DNA from: an endosymbiont of Lamellibrachia barhami
GTDB lineage: Bacteria > Pseudomonadota > Gammaproteobacteria > Chromatiales > Chromatiaceae
DNA: 64,000 nucleotides
Direction: 5' to 3'
Assembly: GCF_011947365.2 (NCBI RefSeq)
Contig: NZ_JAAVSH020000001.1
Coordinates: forward strand, 534,907 to 598,906
The notes beneath the pieces were generated by a model. That model saw only the letters and a list, made by a program, of their open reading frames with translations. It ran no database searches and was not told where the DNA came from. Shown one piece after another: positions 57,102-64,000 of the stretch; the stretch's first letter is position 1, and each line of letters begins with the position of its first letter. Position numbers and translations under genes: made by a program.

Positions 57102-57821
57102 GTGAACTTGCCCCTAAAAAACCTGGTCGAGCGTTTTTTTAACGAAATCAAAAGCCGACCGCTGTTGGCCGCCCTGATGGTGCTTGGCTCGCTGCTGATC
57201 GGTTTGAGCCAATTCACCACCGCCACGCAAAACCTGGTCAACCAGGCCAAAGCCCTCCTGTTCACTCCCGAATACCGGCTGGTGGCGACGGTGCCGGACG
57301 CTAATCTGCTGCTACGCTGGAACTCACTGACTCAAAGCTGGCAGCACCCGAGGAGAGACATCTGGTTCGAGACGGAGATGAGGCTTCCGCTCTCCCTCAG
57401 AAACACAGGCGACCGGGTGGCCGGCATCGAGGGACTGAAGCTGTTGTCCCAGGGCGAGGGGCAGTCCATCACTTGGGAGGCGGTCTGGATCGCACAGCAT
57501 TTCGAGTGGGAACGCTGGGCCTCGATCGAACCCCAGATCCAGAAACAGCGGGAACGGCTGACACCGATCATGCTCGAACCGGGCCAACCGGCACTGCTGG
57601 AAGATATCGACTTTGTGCCGCTGGACTTCGCCGATGAACTTGCCGCCGGTCGCTACACCGCCCAATTGCAGGCACGCGTGACCGGGACAGAAGGCTGGAT
57701 CGAGCTGCTGCGTTTCTCCTTCACCATCCCGGAGGATTTTGTGCTGGCTTCCGGCCGCGTCTCGCGCTATCAGTACTGGCAGCGTTTTGCTGTAGAGGAG
57801 ACAGCTGCATCGACCCGATAG
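57102..57821 (+). CDS. unknown membrane-anchored protein
   Basis: 239 residues from a GTG start without a clear ribosome binding site. One membrane segment at about 22-40, then a probably periplasmic beta-rich domain (RDIWFETEMRLPLSLRNTG, SITWEAVWIAQHFEWERW, RYTAQLQARVTGTEGWIE). No family recognised. It lies between the cyclase and the outer-membrane protein. Confidence 0.7.
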   Translation: MNLPLKNLVERFFNEIKSRPLLAALMVLGSLLIGLSQFTTATQNLVNQAKALLFTPEYRLVATVPDANLLLRWNSLTQSWQHPRRDIWFETEMRLPLSLRNTGDRVAGIEGLKLLSQGEGQSITWEAVWIAQHFEWERWASIEPQIQKQRERLTPIMLEPGQPALLEDIDFVPLDFADELAAGRYTAQLQARVTGTEGWIELLRFSFTIPEDFVLASGRVSRYQYWQRFAVEETAASTR

Positions 57822-58016
57822 GCAAACTTCAGCAACCCCGGGAATGGAACATCAAGCATGACAGTGCAAGTCTTGCATTACGATAATTTTCATTATCCTA
57901 ATTGAAAAGTGATCGAATGCTAAACCATTGTATTTTACCTCTATTCAGTTGTAACCTGATTTGCTGCGCCGTTGAATATGGCATCCATCCTGATATTCGA
58001 GCCTGGAAATAGAGAT

Positions 58017-58823
58017 ATGAAAAAAAGGATTATTGGGGCAGCTTCTCTGGTCTTGCTTCTGGCATCGTCGAACCTCTTCGCTGATGTGCTGGAAAATGAC
58101 CGCTTCAATCTGCGCCTGGGCGGCTTTTTTGTTACCAATACCGAGGCGACTCTCAGTTTTGTCAGTCCTGCTTTGGCAGGAATCTCGATCAATACCACAC
58201 GGGATCTGTCGATGAACGACACGACGAATGTCTTCCGTCTGGACGGGTACTACCGCTTCACAGAGCAATCCTCCATCGACTTCTCCTACTACCGCGTAAC
58301 CCGCGACGGCAACACAGTGCTCGATACGGAGATCCATTGGGGGGAAAATATATATCCGGTTAGTGCCAATCTCGATAGCAGCCTGAACACAGACACCTAC
58401 AAAATCGCCTATGTCTGGTCGTTTCATCATGATGAAAAGGTTGAGCTTGGCCTTTCCGCCGGCCTGCATGTCACCTCGTTCAATGTAAAATTGAAAGGCA
58501 CACTCAACGACATACCCATCCACGATGACTCAAACTCCGCCACTGCACCCTTGCCTGTGGTTGGCTTCAAGCTCAACTACAACATCACCCCCAAGCTGAT
58601 GTGGATGAATAAGATAGAGGTGTTTTACATCAAAATCGATAATTTCAAAGGCAACTTCTCCGATTTCATGACTGCGCTTGAGTACCGGGCATTCGACAAA
58701 ATCGGCTTTGGCGTGGGTCTCAACTCCATAAATTCTGAATTAGAGCTCGAAGAGGGCGACGGGCTCCTTAGCCTGGACACCAACAATCTTGGACTGCTTG
58801 CCTACGCTTCGATCTATTTTTAA
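58017..58823 (+). CDS. OmpW-like outer-membrane beta-barrel protein
   Basis: 268 residues from ATG 58017: signal peptide to about residue 22 (SSNLFAD), then alternating strands consistent with a small barrel (FNLRLGGFFVTNTEATLSF, VFRLDGYYRFTEQSSIDFSY, GLSAGLHVTSFNV) and a final strand LGLLAYASIYF with terminal Phe. Function unknown; a related gene may be the broken one at 63545. Confidence 0.82.
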   Translation: MKKRIIGAASLVLLLASSNLFADVLENDRFNLRLGGFFVTNTEATLSFVSPALAGISINTTRDLSMNDTTNVFRLDGYYRFTEQSSIDFSYYRVTRDGNTVLDTEIHWGENIYPVSANLDSSLNTDTYKIAYVWSFHHDEKVELGLSAGLHVTSFNVKLKGTLNDIPIHDDSNSATAPLPVVGFKLNYNITPKLMWMNKIEVFYIKIDNFKGNFSDFMTALEYRAFDKIGFGVGLNSINSELELEEGDGLLSLDTNNLGLLAYASIYF

Positions 58824-58912
58824 TCTTGAAAGCGCTAAAACAACTAGCCCGGAAGCGTGGCCTGTACCCTATGGAGTTCGATCCCAATGACACGCATTGA
58901 CACGTTACCTGC

Positions 58913-59908
58913 GTGGTGAAGATACTCATATTTTGTCTGTTATCTGCAATCAGCTGGAGCAACTTCGCGGCTGAGTCCAGTGACGTGTATATCGGCCTGA
59001 AGATCGACCAGATCACCAACATCGATCAAAAAGCGGAAAATTTTAGCGTCGTTGGCAGCCTGCGCATCGATTGGCATCAGCCCCTTCTGGCCTTCGAACG
59101 CGAGCCCGGCATGCCAAGGCATCGAACCTATACCCTGGCCACCTTTCTCAAGCTGCTGGAGGAGAAGCAGATCCGCTGGCCAGCCTCCATTTATCAGAAT
59201 CAACAGGGGCGCATGGATTTCCAAAATCGGCTCATCTCCCTGGGGGAAGATGGCACCGTTTTGTACCTGGCCCGGTTTACCTCAACCTTCCAGGCCCCGA
59301 TGTTCGATTTCCGGCTGTTTCCGTTCGATAACCAACTCTTTTTTATCCATGTGGATTCGATCTTTCCGGAGCGTCTGTTTAAATTTAGACAGATGGAGGG
59401 GTTCAGTGGACTGGGGGATCAGTTGGGTGAAGAGGAGTGGATCGTTACCGATGTGGATACTCGCCTGACAACACACAATGCGTTCAACAAAGAGGATGCC
59501 TCCCGTTTTGTGCTGGAATTCCACGCCGTGCGCCACCTCAATTACTATCTGATACGAATTTTGATTCCGGCACTACTGATCATTACCGTCTCCTGGTTCA
59601 CCTTCTTTCTGCAGGACTACACCAAGCGTATCGATCTGGCCGGTGGCAATCTGCTGCTCTTTATCGCTTTCAACTTCACCATCTCCAGTGATCTGCCCCG
59701 GCTTGGCTACATCACCCTGATGGATGCCTTTCTGGTGGGCACCTTTATCATTACCGCCTTGGTGGTATTGGGTAATGTCTGGCTGCGGCGTCTTGAAAAT
59801 CACGGTAGACACGAGCTTGCACGAAAGCTTGATATCTACGCAATCACCAGTTATCCACTGGCCTATCTGATGGGTGCTCTCGTCTTGTGGATACACTTTT
59901 TCTGGTGA
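58913..59908 (+). CDS. pentameric ligand-gated ion channel homologue
   Basis: 331 residues, same superfamily as GLIC, ELIC and animal Cys-loop receptors. Signal peptide about 1-20; extracellular (here periplasmic) beta domain about 25-205 with the superfamily signature FDFRLFPFDNQ (136-139 is FPFD, no disulfide Cys as usual in bacteria). Four membrane helices follow: M1 211-233 with the conserved Pro, M2 239-257, M3 264-290 (DLPRLGYITLMDAF is the bacterial signature), M4 308-330. Starts with two GTG codons. Ligand and ion unknown. Confidence 0.92.
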   Translation: MVKILIFCLLSAISWSNFAAESSDVYIGLKIDQITNIDQKAENFSVVGSLRIDWHQPLLAFEREPGMPRHRTYTLATFLKLLEEKQIRWPASIYQNQQGRMDFQNRLISLGEDGTVLYLARFTSTFQAPMFDFRLFPFDNQLFFIHVDSIFPERLFKFRQMEGFSGLGDQLGEEEWIVTDVDTRLTTHNAFNKEDASRFVLEFHAVRHLNYYLIRILIPALLIITVSWFTFFLQDYTKRIDLAGGNLLLFIAFNFTISSDLPRLGYITLMDAFLVGTFIITALVVLGNVWLRRLENHGRHELARKLDIYAITSYPLAYLMGALVLWIHFFW

Positions 59909-59995
59909 TTAGCGCTCTCCTGCAGACGTTGATTGAATTGATCCATCTGTCCTGTGGCAAAACCGATCGCAGTGCGGGGTCTTCATCAGCACCCT

Positions 59996-62900
59996 TCACT
60001 CAAACTCCAACAGCGGTGAGATTGCTGGGGTTTTCTCCTCCCCCTCTGTCTCACTCTTCTGTTCCTGACCCAGAATCTGTTCCAATGGACTGAATACCTT
60101 TTTGAGGGTCCGCCCGAAACGATCCAGCTGGCTTGTCAGGTCGGCCTCGACCTCTCCGGCCAAACCACCCATTCCCTGCTTCTCTTTGGCCGCAGTTTCT
60201 ACCTGTTGAATAGCCGCCAGACAGGGGCTCTCATCACCTACACCAACATCACCGAACGCAAGCAGCAGATAAGCCGGATTGGCGATGCCCGCGGTCACCC
60301 CGGCAATGGTTTTCAGCATACCCAGCTTTGTCGGCATGATGACCGGAGCGTGCAGCCTGCCCTCCAGTTTCACCGGGTTGGCCAGTGAAACCAGGGTCAA
60401 CTCCTTCGGTCTGGGGTTAAGAATCATATCAAGGGTCTCTTTACGCAGATCGATCTCCCCGCCACCGGCAATGGTCAGTTTCGTGGTATCGATCAACATG
60501 CCGTTGGAATGCCCAATCCCTTTATCGAAATCGAGGCGGTCGACAAGGCAGTTGAGGTCGACCACCGGCTCTTCTTTGAGCCCCATTTGAGGTAACAATT
60601 TTCCCACGAAGTCTTTCAGTTTAAAGGGCAAACCCTGGTTTTTGATGCGGCCCTTGCCGCCAATCAAGACCAAGTGGCCATCCAGTCCTGCCGCCACTTC
60701 ACGCCAGCTCTCTCCCGAACCGGAGATATCGATCGAGAAGTCAGCACTCCCCTCCACATCCGACGTAACCTTCACCCTTTCCAGTAGCACACCATAGTCG
60801 AACTCTTTGACCTTCAGTTGCAACGCCAGTTGCGGTGGCATTGTGGCTGCATTTGCGCTTGCCGTGGCCCGCAAGCTGCCCCCGGTAGCCAGTTTGATAA
60901 CCACGGGGTCGATGCGCAGCTCGCCTGCACTGAGACTCACAGATGCGTGCATGCTGCCGACTGGAGCGGTGCCGAGGACCAATTTTGGTAGTTTCAGCTG
61001 CAGATTCATGTCGAAGAGCGTTAGCCAGGAGAGGGGCAGCGGACGTTCCGAAAACAGCCAGTCGGACTCCCCCGAGCCTTTCTGTGGCTGCGCCTCTTCC
61101 TGCTGAAGTTGTCGCAGCTCTGCGAGGTCTATGGTCTCCGCTTTCAGCTCTCCCTGGACATTTGGCCTCTCTCCCTGCAGCTCGATCCGCAGAGAACCGG
61201 TTATCCGACTTTTCCCCATCTCCGCCCGGAGCTTGGAAAACACCACCCGCTCCTTCGAGGCCATTGCTTCACCCTCCAGCCGATAGGCCGGGGTTTCCGG
61301 CAGCGCCACTCCCGTCAGCTTCGACAGTGTTTGCAACGAAGGGCATCGGATCGAAAAGGACTGAGGCCCTTTGACCTTACCGGTGGTCCCATCCAGATGT
61401 AGTGACAGCGCACCTTCTGTTTTTCCCAAGGTGATCTTTGTAGAGACTGGCAGAGAAGGTCTCCCCTGCACCAACGCAGTCAATTCAGGGCCTGTCGCCT
61501 GTAGATTGAAGCGCTCACCCCGCAACTCGCCTTGGGCGTTCAATGTCATGTTTTTTCCATGCAGGGATGTGAGTTGCAAATGACGGATTACAAGGTCAAG
61601 CAGCGGCGAATCCTGGGCCGCTCCAATAGCGATATGTCCCGTCGCCATCTCAAGCCGGAGTTCCCCTTGCGCCATCAATTCACCCAGGGTTCGACCCTTC
61701 CCGGAAAAGAGCATCTGGATCTGTTTCAGGTCTCCGCGCAGCTTGCCCTTCAGCCCTAGTCGGGAGGCGATGTTTTCAAGTTTGATCGCGCTGCCGGTCA
61801 GATCAAAGGTCAGCGCCTCGCCATTTTTCATCTGCAGACCACCCCGCAGAGGCACCCCGTCAAGATGCAGCTGCAGACCATCTACCCCGAGTGTTTGAGC
61901 ATCAACCTGCAGACGCCCTTTGACATTTTGAAGCGGCAGATCCAGCCCGTCGATCTGTTTAGCCGAAAGTTTCAGGTCCAACGCCAGCGACTCTGGCCAA
62001 GCCACCTCCAACGGCGTCTCAAGCAGACTTTTCCGGGACTCCCCTGCTGCGCCAGATGGCATTTTTTGCGGCTTCGGTTCAGGCTTTATGAGTGGCGTTA
62101 GATCGAGCCGAACCGCCTGCAACTCACCCTGAAGGCGCATAACTGACTGATCCAGATGCAGGATCAACGCACCGGTGATATCGCTGCCACCGACCTTGGC
62201 ATCGATTCCGGTAAACGCCACCTGTGTCCCGTCCGCAGACATCTGGCTTTTGATCCGGAAAACTCCCGTCTTCGGCAATTTCCCCATGAGCAGCGGCAGA
62301 TACGACAACTCCTTGCCTTCAAGTCCGAGAGCCAGATTGATGACCGTCTTGTCCCCCGGCACTATCGCCCCCTTCACCGTGAGCCGATCACTTTCCATCT
62401 GCGCACCGGCCTGCAACGGCCATTCAGCCGCTTCGGCAAAAGCGTGCTTGCCGTCTCCCAGAGAGAACTGCAGTGTAGTTTCACGCTGTTCGAGCAGACC
62501 CTTCAGATCCACCTCGACCCGGCCATCAGTAACCTTCACACTGCCATCGGCAATAGCAAACTCATCAAGACCATAGAGATTGCGCAGCCAACCCTTCAGG
62601 TCGTGGAGCAGCACCCCCCGCTCAACCAGACTGATTGCGCCCTGCAAGTCGGCAGAAACGCCTTCAGGCAGGCCGACGCCGACCAACTTCGATAGTTCAT
62701 CACCCGGGCTCTTGGTCAGGGTCCAGGTGATCCGCTCCCCTTTCGCCTCAGCATGAAGTTCACTCTGCCCCGCCTTGATATCGAGGCGGTAATCGCGCAT
62801 GCCTGCCGCAGTGATCATGCCGACGAAATGCCCCTGCAGATCCACCGAGTGGAAATTGAGCCCGGCGGTCACCTGCAATTCTCCTGTGGCAGAAAGGCTT

Positions 62901-63433
62901 GCCTCGGCGCGCTTTACCTGCAGTATCATCGGCGCGGCTCCAGCATTTTGATAACCCAGCCGCACATCCTTCAATAGCAGTTTGTCTATCAACAGCAACC
63001 GCATTTCACTGGAACCGACCAGATCGCCATCCTCCTGGCCTGTGGCAAATACCCAGTTTTCACCCTGTTCCCCAGAGGACTCCAGCATCAAATCGCCACC
63101 CTGCAGCAGCAGCCGCTTGACCTCCAGCTCACCATCCAGCAACGGCAACAACGCCAATTGCAGTTCGAGTCTCTTCAGTTCCAGTAGATTGGCCCTGGTC
63201 GCCCAGGCAGGATTGGCAACAGCAATGTCTTCAACCACCAGGGTAGGGTAGAGGGAGAGACCCAGTGCGAGTTCGCCATTCAGGCTGACCTCACGGCCCA
63301 AGGTTTCACTGAGCATGACCGCAAGGGCATCACGTTGGGCATTCAGCCAATAGGAGGCCGACATCATCAAACCCATAACCAGCAGCAGAAGGATAAGCGC
63401 CACTGTGACGGACCAACGCCAGGCTGTTTTCAT
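59996..63433 (-). CDS. asmA: AsmA family protein
   Basis: About 1145 residues from ATG 63433 (MKTAWRW), with one N-terminal membrane helix and a long periplasmic beta-repeat body. N-terminal AsmA domain (LNGELALGLSLYPTLVVEDIAVANPAW) and C-terminal AsmA_2-like part (KLTIAGGGEIDLRKETLDMIL). Such proteins are thought to bridge inner and outer membrane for lipid transport. It converges with the channel gene. Larger than E. coli AsmA (617), similar to many AsmA proteins of sulfur and marine gammaproteobacteria. Confidence 0.9.
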   Translation of the reverse strand: MKTAWRWSVTVALILLLLVMGLMMSASYWLNAQRDALAVMLSETLGREVSLNGELALGLSLYPTLVVEDIAVANPAWATRANLLELKRLELQLALLPLLDGELEVKRLLLQGGDLMLESSGEQGENWVFATGQEDGDLVGSSEMRLLLIDKLLLKDVRLGYQNAGAAPMILQVKRAEASLSATGELQVTAGLNFHSVDLQGHFVGMITAAGMRDYRLDIKAGQSELHAEAKGERITWTLTKSPGDELSKLVGVGLPEGVSADLQGAISLVERGVLLHDLKGWLRNLYGLDEFAIADGSVKVTDGRVEVDLKGLLEQRETTLQFSLGDGKHAFAEAAEWPLQAGAQMESDRLTVKGAIVPGDKTVINLALGLEGKELSYLPLLMGKLPKTGVFRIKSQMSADGTQVAFTGIDAKVGGSDITGALILHLDQSVMRLQGELQAVRLDLTPLIKPEPKPQKMPSGAAGESRKSLLETPLEVAWPESLALDLKLSAKQIDGLDLPLQNVKGRLQVDAQTLGVDGLQLHLDGVPLRGGLQMKNGEALTFDLTGSAIKLENIASRLGLKGKLRGDLKQIQMLFSGKGRTLGELMAQGELRLEMATGHIAIGAAQDSPLLDLVIRHLQLTSLHGKNMTLNAQGELRGERFNLQATGPELTALVQGRPSLPVSTKITLGKTEGALSLHLDGTTGKVKGPQSFSIRCPSLQTLSKLTGVALPETPAYRLEGEAMASKERVVFSKLRAEMGKSRITGSLRIELQGERPNVQGELKAETIDLAELRQLQQEEAQPQKGSGESDWLFSERPLPLSWLTLFDMNLQLKLPKLVLGTAPVGSMHASVSLSAGELRIDPVVIKLATGGSLRATASANAATMPPQLALQLKVKEFDYGVLLERVKVTSDVEGSADFSIDISGSGESWREVAAGLDGHLVLIGGKGRIKNQGLPFKLKDFVGKLLPQMGLKEEPVVDLNCLVDRLDFDKGIGHSNGMLIDTTKLTIAGGGEIDLRKETLDMILNPRPKELTLVSLANPVKLEGRLHAPVIMPTKLGMLKTIAGVTAGIANPAYLLLAFGDVGVGDESPCLAAIQQVETAAKEKQGMGGLAGEVEADLTSQLDRFGRTLKKVFSPLEQILGQEQKSETEGEEKTPAISPLLEFE

Positions 63434-63544
63434 CTCAACCATGATTCAGACCAACGTCGCGTGAGCAAATATTCACATTGTGTGATAAGTCGCATACGCT
63501 AATAATAGCCGTTAAATATTGCCGGTAAGGGATAGACGGCCTCC

Positions 63545-64000
63545 GTGAAACATTGGTTCATTTTGCTGCTGTTAATCTGCTCCCCATTGCAGGCGACCGT
63601 ACCGACATTACAGCAAGAGGAGTTGCCAAACTACGCCTTCGCCCCCTTTATCGGTTCGGGCATCTACGCCACCCAAAACCGTACCGTCACTGTCTTCAAC
63701 ATTCCACTCTCCTACAACCTGCGCTCCATAGAGGACGATGACTGGGGACTGGGGACTGGAGATCACCACGCCGCTCACTATCGGTCTATTCAACTTTGAT
63801 TTCGGAGACTTCGAGATCCCTGATCTGCGGGAGCAACTGGGGACCCTGAGTTTCGTACCCGGCCTCCACTTCCATCTGCCGGTTTCAAAACAGTGGATTC
63901 TCACTCCGCTTGTCGACTTGGGAGTCGGCAAGGCCAGCAGTGGCAGCGACTTCGCCTGGATCTACTCCATCGGCATAGAAAGCCGCTACTATTTTGACTG
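63545..64000 (+). pseudogene. frameshifted outer-membrane protein gene, runs off the window
   Basis: GTG start at 63545 with a signal peptide (FILLLLICSPLQAT), then YAFAPFIGSGIYATQNRTVTVF up to SIEDDDWGL. A direct 7-base repeat (TGGGGAC twice, 63743-63756) shifts the frame, and the first frame stops at about 63799. Removing one unit gives DDDWGLEITTPLTIGLFN and an open frame to the window end (last residues IESRYYFD). So the gene is one tandem unit away from intact: a real mutation, a switchable site, or a sequence error. Confidence 0.85.

Overview
The window is chromosomal DNA of a gammaproteobacterium. The elongasome cluster (mreBCD, mrdA, rodA, mltB, rlpA, dacA, ybeD, lipB, lipA), the trxA-rho/rhlB divergon, nudE-cysQ and yrfG all have the gammaproteobacterial arrangement. 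Many c-type cytochromes, large PAS-rich hybrid kinases, a PEP-CTERM protein and abundant short palindromic repeats suggest a free-living or facultatively symbiotic redox-versatile bacterium, perhaps a sulfur oxidiser. That last point is inference; no marker gene here proves it. I see no rRNA, tRNA, CRISPR array, prophage or intact insertion sequence.

Layout. 0-9.5 kb, minus strand: cell elongation genes from mreB down to dacA and ybeD, then a decayed lipB that loses homology about 43 bases from the window edge. 9.7-26.2 kb, plus strand: a signalling block with a small unknown protein, two related hybrid kinases flanking a phosphate-binding-like protein and a porin, then a visibly more AT-rich stretch with a ten-haem cytochrome, a third hybrid kinase and an HDOD protein. 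26.4-31.3 kb: a DUF2202 protein and a six-gene operon (cytochrome b561, SHP-type cytochrome, diheme cytochrome, PepSY protein, response regulator, kinase). 32.1-34.6 kb, minus: a fourth hybrid kinase. 34.7-37.8 kb, plus: a second, inverted copy of dacA-ybeD-lipB, here with decayed dacA and intact ybeD, lipB and lipA. 37.8-39.6 kb: an ElyC/YdcF-type protein and a PEP-CTERM protein with good CRP and sigma-54 site candidates. 40.1-47.0 kb, minus: CHAD protein, CNNM/CorC protein, aspartoacylase-like enzyme, GCS2 ligase and MurU, with a 1.37-kb tandem duplication in which one copy has decayed. 47.4-53.8 kb: rho, trxA, rhlB and housekeeping genes. 54.0-64.0 kb: tandem thioredoxin-fold protein, diguanylate cyclase, unknown membrane protein, outer-membrane protein, a pentameric ligand-gated ion channel homologue, AsmA and a frameshifted outer-membrane gene.

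The most informative structure is the inverted duplication at the two ends of the 0.04-34.7 kb segment. Each copy keeps the genes the other has lost (dacA on the left, lipB-lipA on the right), and a third gene is cut exactly at the right-hand junction. This is what an inversion with staggered breaks would leave. A second theme is short palindromic DNA: a REP-like family with at least four copies, composite elements with the same outer ends but different inner palindromes, a perfect 32-bp inverted repeat around a REP, and heptanucleotide tandem repeats. Together the envelope genes, sensors and cytochromes point to a cell that links redox state and periplasmic solutes to signalling; which kinase serves which output cannot be told from the sequence.
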